Both the position numbers and the translations under genes were made by a program. Shown here piece after piece: positions 28,428 to 37,588 of a DNA stretch of 64,000 nucleotides (positions are counted from its first letter, which is position 1; each line of letters begins with the position of its first letter). The stretch is taken from assembly GCF_002940665.1 (NCBI RefSeq), contig NZ_MIGY01000004.1:124001-188000 (forward strand). Direction: 5' to 3'. The notes beneath the pieces were generated by a model. The model did no database searches and was not told where the DNA came from. It saw only the letters and a program-made list of their open reading frames with translations. Origin of the DNA: Xanthomonas arboricola (GTDB lineage: Bacteria; Pseudomonadota; Gammaproteobacteria; Xanthomonadales; Xanthomonadaceae).

Positions 28428-28462
28428 ATTTCCGCACAGTGCGCCAACACGCGACGCCGCAA

Positions 28463-29488
28463 TCAGGTGAACAGGGTCTGCGGATACTCGGGCTTGCGCT
28501 CGCGTGCCAGCAATTCCTTCAAGCCCGCTTCCGGGGTGATCTCGCCATGCAACACCGCACGCACGGCATTGGAGATCGGCAGCTCGATGCCGTGATGCTC
28601 GGCCTGACGCATGACTTCGTCGGCGGTCTGCACCGATTCCACCACCTGGCCGATCTCGCGGATCGCATCGTTCAGGCTCTGTCCGCGTCCCAGGGCCAGT
28701 CCCAGCCGTCGGTTACGCGACAGATCGCCGGTGCAGGTGAGCACCAGATCGCCCAGACCCGCCAGACCCATCAAGGTCTCCGGACGCGCACCGATCGCCG
28801 CCGCCAGACGCAGCATCTCGTTCAAGCCGCGCGTGATCAGACCGGCACGGGCGTTGAGGCCAAGCTGCATGCCATCGGCCACGCCGGTGGCCACGGCCAG
28901 CACGTTCTTCATCGCGCCACCGAGCTCGGCGCCCACCATGTCATCGCCGGTGTAGGCGCGGAAGGTCGGGCCATGCATGGCATCGGCGACGACTTGCGCA
29001 AACGCCGCATCGTCGCCGTGGACAGTGATGGCGGTCGGCAGGCCGAGCGTGACTTCCTTGGCGAAGGACGGCCCGGTCACCACGGCCAGAGGAACGCTGG
29101 AGCCGAGGATGTCGCGCGCCACTTCGTGCAGGAAACGCCCGGAACCGGGCTCGAAGCCCTTGGTCGCCCACGCGACGCCGGCACCGGCCGGACGCAACGG
29201 TGCGATCAACCGGATCGTCTCGGTGAATGCATGCGAAGGCACCACGACCAGGATCCAGCCGGCATCGGCAATGGCCAGTTGCAGGTCGGTGGTTGCGCGC
29301 AGGCTCTCGGGCAATGCGATACCCGGCAGATAGCGTGCGTTTTCGTGCGTGCGGTCGATGGCATCCACCATCGCCGCATCGCGTCCCCAGAGCACGGTCG
29401 GGTGACCGTGCCTGGCGAGCAGCGCGGCCAGGGCCGTGCCCCAGGAGCCGGCGCCGAGAACAGCGATCTTCTGTTTCGAATCGCTCAT
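28463..29488 (-). CDS. gpsA: NAD(P)-dependent glycerol-3-phosphate dehydrogenase GpsA
   Basis: The 341-residue protein has the N-terminal Rossmann motif [12 protein letters not shown]. The catalytic Lys lies in [13 protein letters not shown], and the block TGPSFAKEV is typical of GpsA. The enzyme makes sn-glycerol-3-phosphate from dihydroxyacetone phosphate as the head group for phospholipid synthesis. Start choice: ATG at 29488 gives the usual [15 protein letters not shown]-terminus; an ATG four codons upstream is also possible. It lies 15 bp downstream of secB. The order yibN-secB-gpsA matches the E. coli neighbourhood. Confidence 0.96.
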   Translation of the reverse strand: MSDSKQKIAVLGAGSWGTALAALLARHGHPTVLWGRDAAMVDAIDRTHENARYLPGIALPESLRATTDLQLAIADAGWILVVVPSHAFTETIRLIAPLRPAGAGVAWATKGFEPGSGRFLHEVARDILGSSVPLAVVTGPSFAKEVTLGLPTAITVHGDDAAFAQVVADAMHGPTFRAYTGDDMVGAELGGAMKNVLAVATGVADGMQLGLNARAGLITRGLNEMLRLAAAIGARPETLMGLAGLGDLVLTCTGDLSRNRRLGLALGRGQSLNDAIREIGQVVESVQTADEVMRQAEHHGIELPISNAVRAVLHGEITPEAGLKELLARERKPEYPQTLFT

Positions 29489-29503
29489 CGGCGCACGCAA
29501 GGC

Positions 29504-30019
29504 TTAGGCGTTGCCAGCCGGCTCGGAATCGGCCAGCGAAGTGCCTTCGCCCTGCGAACGCTGGCGCAGGGTTTCTGCGTACAGCGCTTCGAAGTTGATC
29601 GGCTGCAGGTAGAACGGCGGGAAGCCGCCGGCCTGGATCAGGTCGCTGACCAGGGTGCGCACATACGGGAACAGGATGTTCGGGCACTGGGTGCCGAGCA
29701 GCACGTCGATCGCCTGCGGCTCCAGGCCGACCAGGCCGAACACCCCGGCCTGCTGCACTTCGGCCACGTAGGCGGTCTTGCCACCGGCGGTGCAGGTCAG
29801 GGTCACGGCCAGCACGACTTCGAAGGCGTTGTCGTTGAGGCGCTGCACCTTCTGGTTGAGGTTCAGCTGCAGCTCGGGCTGGTTGGCGTCATTGAAGACG
29901 GCCGGCGCGTTCGGCGATTCGAAGGAAACGTCCTTGACGTAAATCTTCTCGATGGTGAAAGCGGGGCCAGCAGCGGCGTCGGCCGGCGCAGCCGCGCCGT
30001 TGATGATTTCGTCGGACAT
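29504..30019 (-). CDS. secB: Protein-export chaperone SecB
   Basis: The 171-residue protein has the SecB core: [31 protein letters not shown]-type middle strands and [22 protein letters not shown], which forms the tetramer and substrate groove. SecB keeps precursors unfolded and delivers them to SecA. Both termini are slightly extended by Ala-rich segments ([12 protein letters not shown] at the start), common in xanthomonads. It is intact, and followed at 15 bp by gpsA. Confidence 0.97.
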   Translation of the reverse strand: MSDEIINGAAAPADAAAGPAFTIEKIYVKDVSFESPNAPAVFNDANQPELQLNLNQKVQRLNDNAFEVVLAVTLTCTAGGKTAYVAEVQQAGVFGLVGLEPQAIDVLLGTQCPNILFPYVRTLVSDLIQAGGFPPFYLQPINFEALYAETLRQRSQGEGTSLADSEPAGNA

Positions 30020-30129
30020 TCCTAACTCCAGAAACGGTTCGGTGGATGCAGCGTTGAATGATGCAGACGTGAAAGCGCGAGTCTCTCACGCCAGCAATGG
30101 GGACTTGCCTGGCGCCTCACAAGGTGCGG

Positions 30130-30567
30130 TCAGGCGCGGCCCTTGACCAGCGGCAGCTCGGCCATCTGCCAGGCAGCCACGCCGCCATCGAGCCAGTAGA
30201 CCTGCTCGAACCCGGCTTTCTTCAGCGTCTTGGCCGCGCCTGCGGAGGCGTTGCCAGTGCGGCACACCACCACCACGGGCGAGGACTTGGCGTTGGCGAG
30301 CAGCTTGCCGGCCGGGTCGAATTTGGCCAGCGCCACGTTGCGGCTGCCGGCGATGTGGCCTTTTTCGAAATCGGCGGTCGGCGACAGATCGATCACCAGC
30401 GCGTTCTCGCTATTGATCAAACGGGTCAGCTCGGCCGGCTTGAGTGCGCGATACCCACGGAACAGGCGCGCGACCTCGGTGACGATCAGGGCGATGGTCA
30501 GGCCCACCAGGGCCAGCGACAACATGGGGTTGCGGCCGACAAAGGCCTGCAGCTCTTCGAAATTCAC
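30130..30567 (-). CDS. Membrane-anchored rhodanese-domain protein (YibN-like)
   Basis: The 145-residue protein has one transmembrane helix at about 15-35 (MLSLALVGLTIALIVTEVA) followed by a rhodanese domain whose catalytic Cys lies in VVVVCRTGNASAGAA. The active-site loop begins CRTGNA, fitting sulfurtransferases, though the physiological substrate is unknown. The GTG at 30567 is preferred because it gives the YibN length; the frame remains open 20 codons further up. It sits 110 bp upstream of secB, the same order as in E. coli. Confidence 0.87.
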   Translation of the reverse strand: MNFEELQAFVGRNPMLSLALVGLTIALIVTEVARLFRGYRALKPAELTRLINSENALVIDLSPTADFEKGHIAGSRNVALAKFDPAGKLLANAKSSPVVVVCRTGNASAGAAKTLKKAGFEQVYWLDGGVAAWQMAELPLVKGRA

Positions 30568-30643
30568 GGGGTCAGGGTCAGTCAAGCGGGCGGGAATTGT
30601 CGCACAGCTGGCGCACGCGACGGCCAAGCACCCCTGCGGCGGG

Positions 30644-31066
30644 CTATTGGCCCTGCCACAGATCGGGCAGGCCGCTGGCCAGCCACCAGCGTTTGCGCTC
30701 GGCGTCCCAGCGCCACAACTCGATGCTGCGCACCAGCCGCTCGGCCTGGGTATTGCGGTTGATCACCCGCAACTCGACCTCGCGGCGCAGGTCGCCGTTG
30801 CCGTCTTCGCCCACCCGCAGCTCGCGGTAGCCGGAGATCTGCACCTGTTCATAGCGCGAGCGTTCCAGATCGCTGAGCGGATGCGCCTGGGCGTAGGTCG
30901 GTTCGACAAAGCCCTGCGCGGCATCGAAATCGCTCCAGCGTATGGCGGCCGTGTAGGCGGCCTGGGTGGTTTCCAGCGCGCGTGCCTGGGCGCGGCTGCC
31001 GGCAGATACCACCCCGCTGACCATTGTCAGCCCGAGCAACAGCATTGCCCCGATCACTGCACGCAT
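30644..31066 (-). CDS. Exported protein of unknown function
   Basis: The 140-residue protein has a signal peptide (RAVIGAMLLLGLTMVSGVVSA) and a soluble body with ETTQAAYTAAIRWSDFDAA, a PLSDLERSRYEQVQISGY segment and a C-terminal RSIELWRWDAERKRWWLASG. Such Trp-rich ends resemble small NTF2-like exported proteins, but I cannot assign a family. The ATG at 31066 is placed 6 nt after GGGGGA and yields the signal peptide; an ATG two codons upstream touches the ribosome site. It lies 28 bp from the thioesterase gene on the same strand. Confidence 0.75.
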   Translation of the reverse strand: MRAVIGAMLLLGLTMVSGVVSAGSRAQARALETTQAAYTAAIRWSDFDAAQGFVEPTYAQAHPLSDLERSRYEQVQISGYRELRVGEDGNGDLRREVELRVINRNTQAERLVRSIELWRWDAERKRWWLASGLPDLWQGQ

Positions 31067-31094
31067 GCGCATTCCCCCAAGTCCAGCGCGCATC

Positions 31095-31565
31095 CTACCG
31101 TTTTGGAAACGCCACGAAACGCCCGCTCAAGGTGGCCGCCGCCGCGCCGGAACCCAGCGCGATCTGCGCACGCATGCCGATACGCGCCTTGCCGCGCTGC
31201 CGGAAGGTCGCCAGGAACGCCTCCCAGCCACCGAGTTCGGACGGCTCGGCATTGGCCACCAGGTCTTCGTAGACCGGGGCGACGTAGCGCAGCTGGCTGT
31301 CGGCCACATAGACATCGGCGCTGTGCCCGGCCAGTTGCAACTGCAGCGTCAGCCAGCCCCAACTGGCCAGCGTCATCAACGAAGCCAGGCTGCCGCCGAA
31401 TGCATTGGCTTTGTCGTTGACGTTGGCCTGCAGCGGCGCACGCAAACGTAACGCGCCGTCATGCAAGCCGTCGACGGCAATGCCCATCGACAGGACCGGC
31501 GGCATGGCGATGAACTGTTGCTGCAGCGACTGCAGGGCGGATGCGAGCGTGCACGAAGGAGTCAT
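31095..31565 (-). CDS. YiiD_C-type thioesterase-fold protein
   Basis: The 156-residue protein is one hot-dog domain. An N-terminal amphipathic helix is followed by MGIAVDGL, then ANVNDKANAFGGSLASLMTLASWGW, the signature helix of the YiiD C-terminal thioesterase family. Strands DVYVADSQLRYVAPVYEDL and RIGMRAQIAL complete the fold. The substrate is unknown. The start is uncertain: ATG at 31565 (used) or 31598, neither with a clear ribosome site. It may share a transcript with the exported protein downstream. Confidence 0.82.
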   Translation of the reverse strand: MTPSCTLASALQSLQQQFIAMPPVLSMGIAVDGLHDGALRLRAPLQANVNDKANAFGGSLASLMTLASWGWLTLQLQLAGHSADVYVADSQLRYVAPVYEDLVANAEPSELGGWEAFLATFRQRGKARIGMRAQIALGSGAAAATLSGRFVAFPKR

Positions 31566-31704
31566 CGGCGAAGGCTGGAAGACGGCGAAGGGCGGCATCA
31601 TGCCGCAATGTTCCGCGAGCGTCTTGTGCACTGGAATGACATGCGGTACCGCATGGTGAGACGCGTGTGGCGCCGCGGCGCCACACGCCTCGATTCTGCC
31701 CTGC

Positions 31705-32046
31705 TCAGTGTGCGAACACGACCTCGCGATAGCGTTGCGCCACCATGCAGTAATGCGGCGGCCCTGGCCTTCCAATGCGCGCGGCGGCGCTTCTGCGCAT
31801 GCGTCAACGGCACATCGGTGTAGTGCCGGTGAACACGCTCTGCTCCGGCGCGGCGTGGAAGCACTTGTCCAGGAAGCAGACGGCCGGCGACAGACGACAG
31901 GTGGACTGCGCAGGCGTCCAGGTGGCGCCATCGACCGCAGGCATCCGCTCGGGCGGATGCCCAGCGCCTGCCACCGCGCCGACATCGCCTGCAGGCAGTC
32001 GCGCTGCGCTGCATGTCGATGGGATGGACCTTGATCGCGGTGTCAC
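31705..32046 (-). pseudogene. Possible remnant gene split by an in-frame stop
   Basis: One minus-strand frame stays open from 32046 to 31705 except for a single TGA at 31804-31806. It contains VCFLDKCFHAAPEQSVFTG before the stop and PPHYCMVAQRYREVVFAH after it; both halves look protein-like but match no family I know. This may be a decayed small gene or coincidence. The rest of 31599-32249 (650 bp) contains nothing else I can support. Confidence 0.25.
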
Positions 32047-32249
32047 TCCAGCTCGATTGTCGTGGCCAATCGTGGGCGGAAGCAGTCATCGGTACGGACC
32101 CCATCACCAGATTCTGGCCGCAGAAGCGCAGGCGTCACGCTGATGCAGGCACGCAAGGCCAGACCATGCGCAGGAATCTGATCGTCGTCAGCCTCATCGC
32201 AGCGCGCGACGCCCGCCCCGATACGTCACGGCTCTCGCATAATCACCCG

Positions 32250-33026
32250 ATGACACGTCCCGCCCCAGCTGCCGCCGCCTGGACCTTGATCTCGCTCCGG
32301 CCCAGCGGTGAACACGCGCCATTGCGGCGGGCCGCCGCGCGACACGGCGGACGGCTGCTGGCGCTGTCGCCGTGGCGGCTGCAGACCAACGACACCGCAC
32401 AGGCACTGGCCGCATTGCGGCAGGCCTTGCAAGCGCCGATCGCGGTGTTCACCAGCCCGGCCGCGGTGCACGCTGCGCATCGCCTGGCACCACTGCAGCG
32501 GCCGGCGCAGGCGCAATGGGTGAGCGTGGGAGACGGCACTGCGCGCGCGCTGCAGGCCTGTGGCATCGACACGGTGATACGCCCGGCACGCATGGACAGC
32601 GAGGGCCTGCTCGCGCTGCCGCTGTTACGGCAGCCGCTGCAGGCCGTGGGGCTGATCACCGCCCCGGGTGGGCGCGGCATGCTGGCGCCGGCCCTGGAGC
32701 AGCGTGGCGCCCGCATCCTGCGCGCCGATGTCTATCAGCGCGTGGCGCTGCGCCTGCGCGCATCGGCAGTCCGCGCGCTGGCGGATGCGCTTCCTGCTAG
32801 CGTGTTGGCGCTGAGCAGCGCCGAAGCGCTGACGCTGGTGCTGCAGCAGTTGCCCGGACCGCTGGTCGACACCTTGCGGCAACGGCCAGTGGTGACCTCC
32901 AGCGAGCGCATGCTGCAATCCGCACACCTCGCCGGCTTCCGTCATGTGGTGCGCGCCGCAGGCCCCTTGCCCGAGCAGTTGGCCGCTGCTGCCGCGGCGA
33001 TCGTGACGCCATTGCGACCTTGCTGA
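32250..33026 (+). CDS. hemD: Uroporphyrinogen-III synthase HemD
   Basis: The 258-residue protein has the loose HemD pattern: two Rossmann-like lobes with AVFTSPAAVHAAHRLA in the first, a hinge, and VGLITAPGGRGMLAPAL followed by YQRVALRL in the second. HemD closes the linear hydroxymethylbilane into uroporphyrinogen III. Similarity in this family is low, but hemX and hemY directly downstream confirm it. The ATG at 32250 gives a conventional N-terminus. The hemX start is 104 bp further on. Confidence 0.9.
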   Translation: MTRPAPAAAAWTLISLRPSGEHAPLRRAAARHGGRLLALSPWRLQTNDTAQALAALRQALQAPIAVFTSPAAVHAAHRLAPLQRPAQAQWVSVGDGTARALQACGIDTVIRPARMDSEGLLALPLLRQPLQAVGLITAPGGRGMLAPALEQRGARILRADVYQRVALRLRASAVRALADALPASVLALSSAEALTLVLQQLPGPLVDTLRQRPVVTSSERMLQSAHLAGFRHVVRAAGPLPEQLAAAAAAIVTPLRPC

Positions 33027-33129
33027 ACTCCAAACGCAAGCACCGCTTGCGAGTGTCTGCCGCTGCACGCCATGCTGTGCCGGATGACTGCAGCACCTGC
33101 ACCCGTCGTGACCGCGCGAGGATGGACGA

Positions 33130-34107
33130 ATGACCGAAATGCCCGCTACCACGCGACGCTTTCCCCTGGCATGGCTGCTGCTCGTCGTCGCGCTGGTCGC
33201 CGTGGGCGTGGCGCTGCTCCTCGGCTGGCGCGCATGGCAGGACTATCAAGGCGCGCAGCTGCAGGCGGCCGAGGCGCAGCAGCAGCGCTGGGACGGCACG
33301 CAGCAGATGCTGGAGACGCTGCGCCGCGACCAACGCCTGGCCAACGAACGCCTGGCGGACGCGGCAGCCACCAACCGCGTGCTGCGCGACGAGATGCTTG
33401 GTCTGAGCCAGCGCAGTGCCTTGCTCGAAGACACCGTACAAAGGCTCGCCGACACCAATCGCCACGGTGCGCAGGCGCTGCGGCTCGATGAGGTGGAGCT
33501 GATGCTGCGGCTTGGCCAGCAGCGGCTGAGCATTGCCGGCGACGCCGACGGTGCCCGCCGCGCCTACGCACTGGCCAATGCCGCACTCAATGGCATCGAC
33601 GATCCCGGCTATCTCAATCTGCGCCAGGCGCTGGTGCAGGAACGCGACGCACTGGATCGCCTCGGTGCCGGTCCGCAGGCGCAGGCCGGTCAAGCCCTGG
33701 ATCAGTTGGCCGGCGACCTGCTGCGCCTGCCCGAACAGACCGCAAAAGACAGCGAAGCGGCGCAGCCGTGGTGGCAGAAAGCACTCGCACCGCTGGTGGA
33801 CATCCGTCCCAGCCGTGGCGATGCGCTGCTGACCGGCGGCGACCGCCACGCCGCGCGCGACGCCTTGCAGATCGAAGTCAGCCTGGCCCGCGCTGCGGCC
33901 GAGCGCGGCGATGTCGCCGGCTTTGTGCAATCGCTGCGGCGCGTGGACACCTGGACCAGCCGGCTGTGGCCGGATTCGCCACAACGTCGCCAGGCACGCA
34001 CGCGCCTGCGCACGCTGCAACAAGCGCCACTGCGTCCGCGCCTGCCGGAACTGGGCACCACCCTGCTGCAACTGCAGGCCATGCGTGAAGGGAGATCCAT
34101 CCAATGA
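33130..34107 (+). CDS. hemX: HemX-like membrane protein of the haem gene cluster
   Basis: The 325-residue protein has one N-terminal transmembrane helix (WLLLVVALVAVGVALLLGW), then a long coiled coil rich in Gln and Arg (residues ~40-110). A helical domain with EVELMLRLGQQRLSIAGDADGA typical of the HemX/DUF513 family follows. Although often named uroporphyrinogen-III methyltransferase, this family lacks the methyltransferase domain, so that activity is not expected. It probably works with HemY in the membrane. The stop overlaps hemY by ATGA, coupling the two. Confidence 0.9.
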   Translation: MTEMPATTRRFPLAWLLLVVALVAVGVALLLGWRAWQDYQGAQLQAAEAQQQRWDGTQQMLETLRRDQRLANERLADAAATNRVLRDEMLGLSQRSALLEDTVQRLADTNRHGAQALRLDEVELMLRLGQQRLSIAGDADGARRAYALANAALNGIDDPGYLNLRQALVQERDALDRLGAGPQAQAGQALDQLAGDLLRLPEQTAKDSEAAQPWWQKALAPLVDIRPSRGDALLTGGDRHAARDALQIEVSLARAAAERGDVAGFVQSLRRVDTWTSRLWPDSPQRRQARTRLRTLQQAPLRPRLPELGTTLLQLQAMREGRSIQ

Positions 34108-35369
34108 AAGTGTTGCGTACCGTCTTGATCCTGTTGGTTGCCGTGGCGCTGGGCGTGCTCGGTGCGCAATGGCTGTCGCATCAGACCAGTTACGACCTGG
34201 GCAATGTGGTGGTCAGCGTCGGCGGCAACGACTATCGCGCCGCCATGCCGCAGGCGCTGCTGATTCTGGTCATCGCGCTGTTGGTGCTGTGGCTGGTTTG
34301 GACGCTGGTCAGCCTGCCGTTCCGGGTCTGGGGCAAGTACCGCCGCAAGAAGGGCCGCGCCCGCCTGATCGAAGGCCTGCGCGCAGCCGATCACGGCCAA
34401 TGGCAGCGTGCCGAGCGCCTGTTGGTCAACGCCAGCGAGGATGCGGACGTCAGCGGCATCGCCCTGGCCAGTGCGGTGCGGGTCGCCGATGCACGCGGCG
34501 ATGAGGTGGCGGCGAACGCGCTGGCCCAGCAATTGGCCGAGCGCGATCCCACCGCGCATGCGTTGCTGCAAGGCGAGCGGCATCTGGCGCGGCAACGCCC
34601 GGTCGAGGCGATCAATGCGCTCGACAGTGCCGATGCGCAACCGCTGCCGGCGCGCGGCTTGCTGCTGCGCACGCATGCTTTGGCGCAGATCGGTCGCGCC
34701 GACGAGGCCTACGGTCAGCTGGGGGCATTGCGCCAGCAGGCGGTACTGGCACCGGAGGCCTACAGCGCACTGGAAGCCACGCTGGCCGAGCAGACGCTGT
34801 TGCAGGCAGGCGATGCCAATGCCCTGGCCGAACGCTGGGAAGCGCTGCCCAAACCGCTGCGTACCTATCCCGCGGTGGTGGGTGCCTACGCACAGCGCGC
34901 GGCAGTGCTGCACTGGGACGATGCAGCGGTGCATAGCCTGGAACAGGCGCTGGATACGCAGTGGGACGAGTCGCTGGTGCGCCTGTATGGCGTGCTGCCG
35001 CTGGAAAAATACGATTCGCGCCGCGCCAGTGCGCAGCGTTGGCTGACCCAGTACCCGGACAGCCCGGGCCTGTTGCTGACTCTGGCACGCCTGGCACGTC
35101 ACCAGCAGCAGTGGTCGCAGGCCGAAGAGTTTCTGCATCGCGCGGTGGCCAATGGTGCGGGCAGCGAAGCCTGGGAAGAACTCGGCCACGGCTTTGCTGC
35201 CGCGGGCGATCTGCTGTCCGCGCAGCACTGCTATGCCAACGCCCTGCGCGCCGCGCGGGGCGAGCCGGTGCACGAGGGCTTGCCGCATCAGTCGCTGCGC
35301 GGGCCGATCGTGTCGGCGTATGCAACGCCGCCGGCCGATCCGCTCGCACCGGACGATCGCGTGCTTTGA
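34104..35369 (+). CDS. hemY: HemY-like membrane TPR protein
   Basis: The 421-residue protein has two N-terminal transmembrane helices (residues ~5-22 and ~48-72) flanking a short loop with SYDLGNVVVSVGG. A cytoplasmic region of helical TPR-like repeats then runs to the end. This is the proteobacterial HemY family, distinct from the protoporphyrinogen oxidase of the same name in Bacillus. It is linked to hemD and hemX in haem synthesis but its biochemical role is unknown. A strong terminator follows at 35409-35445. Confidence 0.92.
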   Translation: MKVLRTVLILLVAVALGVLGAQWLSHQTSYDLGNVVVSVGGNDYRAAMPQALLILVIALLVLWLVWTLVSLPFRVWGKYRRKKGRARLIEGLRAADHGQWQRAERLLVNASEDADVSGIALASAVRVADARGDEVAANALAQQLAERDPTAHALLQGERHLARQRPVEAINALDSADAQPLPARGLLLRTHALAQIGRADEAYGQLGALRQQAVLAPEAYSALEATLAEQTLLQAGDANALAERWEALPKPLRTYPAVVGAYAQRAAVLHWDDAAVHSLEQALDTQWDESLVRLYGVLPLEKYDSRRASAQRWLTQYPDSPGLLLTLARLARHQQQWSQAEEFLHRAVANGAGSEAWEELGHGFAAAGDLLSAQHCYANALRAARGEPVHEGLPHQSLRGPIVSAYATPPADPLAPDDRVL

Positions 35370-35408
35370 TCTGACCTCTGATCGCTCCTGGAGCGATGCG
35401 CGGATTCA

Positions 35409-35445
35409 CCAAGGGCCCCGGCATGTCCGGGGCTCTTGGTTTTCT
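35409..35445 (+). terminator. Rho-independent terminator of hemDXY
   Basis: A 13-bp stem with one G-U pair (CCAAGGGCCCCGG / CCGGGGCTCTTGG, loop CATGT) is followed by TTTTCT, 40 bp past the hemY stop. Confidence 0.92.
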
Positions 35446-35553
35446 AGATCCGAGCAAAAGCGCTACCGGCAACGCTTGCCGGCCTGTCATCACGCCTGCA
35501 GGGACGGCACCGCGCGGACGTTACGACAGCATCTGCAAACACAGCAGCGCAAA

Positions 35554-36096
35554 TCACCAATCGCGCGATCGCCGGGGCGGCGCCGGCAATGCGCGCAAAA
35601 ACGCCTCACAGGCACCGAGATAACGCGCCTGCTCGTGATCGACCGATTGCGCCGACAACACGCGCGAACAGCGCCTGCCGATCAACAGCATCGCCGCCAT
35701 CGCACCGGCACCGGTCAGCAAGCCGGTCGCGCCATCGATCCACAGCACCCCCACCAGCAACGGCACGATCGACGCCATCGCGATGGCGACACAACGCACG
35801 CGGCGGCGCTCATGCCGCGCGCACAGGCTCAGCACGTGCGCACTGCGCTTGCGCAGCACGATGGCCAGGATCAGATACGGCAGCACCCCCATCAATAGGG
35901 CCAGATAGATCGCCGGGTGATGCCAATGAAAGATGTAGCGGCGCGGCGAGATGTCCGCCGGCGCATTGCACTTGACGCAACGTGGCGGCAGATCGGCGCC
36001 TGGCGTGCACACCAGCACGTCGCCCTCGCGCCACACGGCGCCGTGCGCCGGAGGCAGATAAAGCGTAGGGGGTTGGCGTGAATCAACGTTCGACAT
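35554..36096 (-). CDS. Membrane protein with a zinc-ribbon-like CxxC, function unknown
   Basis: The 180-residue protein has an N-terminal soluble part with CVKCNAPAD, one half of a zinc-ribbon-like site, and two short hydrophobic hairpins (residues ~62-82 and ~102-140). A C-terminal helical end with ARYLGACEAFLRALP finishes it. I do not recognise a named family. The gene stands alone, convergent with hemY and on the same strand as the thiolase gene. Only one CxxC is present; a second Cys pair would have to come from a partner or be absent. Confidence 0.65.
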   Translation of the reverse strand: MSNVDSRQPPTLYLPPAHGAVWREGDVLVCTPGADLPPRCVKCNAPADISPRRYIFHWHHPAIYLALLMGVLPYLILAIVLRKRSAHVLSLCARHERRRVRCVAIAMASIVPLLVGVLWIDGATGLLTGAGAMAAMLLIGRRCSRVLSAQSVDHEQARYLGACEAFLRALPAPPRRSRDW

Positions 36097-36114
36097 CCAT
36101 GCGTCCTTGCAGGT

Positions 36115-36143
36115 TGGGGATTCGGGATTCGGGATTCGGGATT
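36115..36143. repeat. Heptamer repeat tract (GGGATTC type)
   Basis: Four near-perfect copies of GGGATTC lie between the membrane-protein gene and the thiolase gene. Related tracts are at 5389-5418 and 54595-54663. Confidence 0.8.
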
Positions 36144-36204
36144 TGTAAAAACCAGGGGTCCGCTTCCGCCTTGCGAATGCCCAATCCCACGCTGCGCAGC
36201 AGCG

Positions 36205-37500
36205 TCAGCGCTCGACGATGGCCACCACGCCCATGCCGCCGGCGGTGCAGATGGAAATCAACGCACGCCCGCCGCCGCGTTCTTCCAGTTGCTTGGCGGC
36301 GGTGGCCACCACGCGCGCGCCGGTGGCGGCGAAGGGGTGACCGGTGGCCAGCGACGAGCCCAGCGGGTTGATCTTGTCCGGGTCGATACGGCCGAGCGGC
36401 GCCTCCAGCCCCAGGCGATTGCGGCAGTAATCCTCGCTCTCCCAGGCGCGCAGCGTGCACAGCACCTGGGCGGCGAAGGCCTCGTGGATTTCGTAGATGT
36501 CGAAGTCCTGCAGGGTCAGGCCCTGGCGCGCCAGCATCTGCGGCACCGCAATGGTCGGCGCCATCAACAGGCCTTCGCCATGCACGAAATCCACCGCAGA
36601 CACCTGCGCATCGCGCAGGTAGGCCATCGGCGTGTGGCCATGCGCCAGCGCCCAGGCCTCGCTGGACAGCAGCACCGCGGCCGCACCATCGGTGAGCGGG
36701 GTGGAATTGGCCGCAGTCAGCGTGCCGCGGCCGGAGGTCTTGTCGAAAGCAGGGCGCAGCGTGGCCAGCTTTTCCAGCGAGGTGTCGGCGCGCAGGATGT
36801 TGTCGCGCGAGACGCCGCGGAACGGCGCGATCAGCGTGTCGAAGAAGCCGCGCTCATAGGCGGCGGCCAGCTTGTGATGCGAGGACACCGCCCATTCGTC
36901 CTGCGAATCGCGCGAGATGTTCCATTCCTTGGCCATGTCTTCGCAGTGGTCGCCCATGCTCTTGCCGGTGCGCGGCTCGGCCACGCCTGGGAACTCGGGT
37001 TTGAGCTCGCTGAGCTTGAAGCCGCGCAGCAGGGCCTTGAGCTTGTCGCCGGTGGCCTTAGCGCGGTTGGCGGCCATCAACCGCGCGCGCAGCTTCTTGC
37101 CGTAGACGATGGGTACTTCCGAAGTGGTGTCCGAGCCGCCGCCGATGCCCGAATCGATCTGGCCCAGCGCAATCTTGTTGGCGATGGTGATCACCGAGTC
37201 CAGGCTGGTGCCGCAGGCGCGCTGCAAGGTGATGCCCGGCGTCAGCGGCGACAGCCCGGACGACAGCGCCGCTTCGCGGGCCAGGTTCCAGTCCGAGGAG
37301 TGCTTGATCACCGCTCCCATCGCCACTTCGCCCAGTTGCTGCCCGTGCAGCCCGAAGCGCTCGACCAGCGCGCCCAGCGTGCGCACCGACATGCCCAGGT
37401 TGCCCACGTCCGCGTAAGCGGTGTTCTGACGACAGAACGGAATACGAACGCCGCCCAGAATGGCGACGGGACGGGCTGCGGGCATTGGTTGACCTGGCAT
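36205..37500 (-). CDS. fadI: Acetyl-CoA acyltransferase (FadI-type thiolase)
   Basis: The 431-residue protein has the catalytic triad of degradative thiolases: Cys in TLQRACGTSLDS near residue 95, His in YEIHEAFAAQ, and Cys in ISICTAGGMG near the end. GHPFAATGAR also marks thiolase. The length (431) and long inserted loop resemble FadI, the anaerobic-type beta-oxidation subunit, more than the shorter biosynthetic PhaA. The reaction is cleavage of 3-ketoacyl-CoA to acyl-CoA and acetyl-CoA. No fadJ partner is adjacent, so the acyl-chain length is unknown. The ATG at 37500 is used; a second lies five codons downstream. Confidence 0.88.
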   Translation of the reverse strand: MPGQPMPAARPVAILGGVRIPFCRQNTAYADVGNLGMSVRTLGALVERFGLHGQQLGEVAMGAVIKHSSDWNLAREAALSSGLSPLTPGITLQRACGTSLDSVITIANKIALGQIDSGIGGGSDTTSEVPIVYGKKLRARLMAANRAKATGDKLKALLRGFKLSELKPEFPGVAEPRTGKSMGDHCEDMAKEWNISRDSQDEWAVSSHHKLAAAYERGFFDTLIAPFRGVSRDNILRADTSLEKLATLRPAFDKTSGRGTLTAANSTPLTDGAAAVLLSSEAWALAHGHTPMAYLRDAQVSAVDFVHGEGLLMAPTIAVPQMLARQGLTLQDFDIYEIHEAFAAQVLCTLRAWESEDYCRNRLGLEAPLGRIDPDKINPLGSSLATGHPFAATGARVVATAAKQLEERGGGRALISICTAGGMGVVAIVER

Positions 37501-37588
37501 GGAGGACTCGGGGACATGGCCTGCACAGGGCCGGCAGGCATAATGGCCGCAGTGTAGCTTCGACCCCGTGATGGGCCAACCGCGAATC

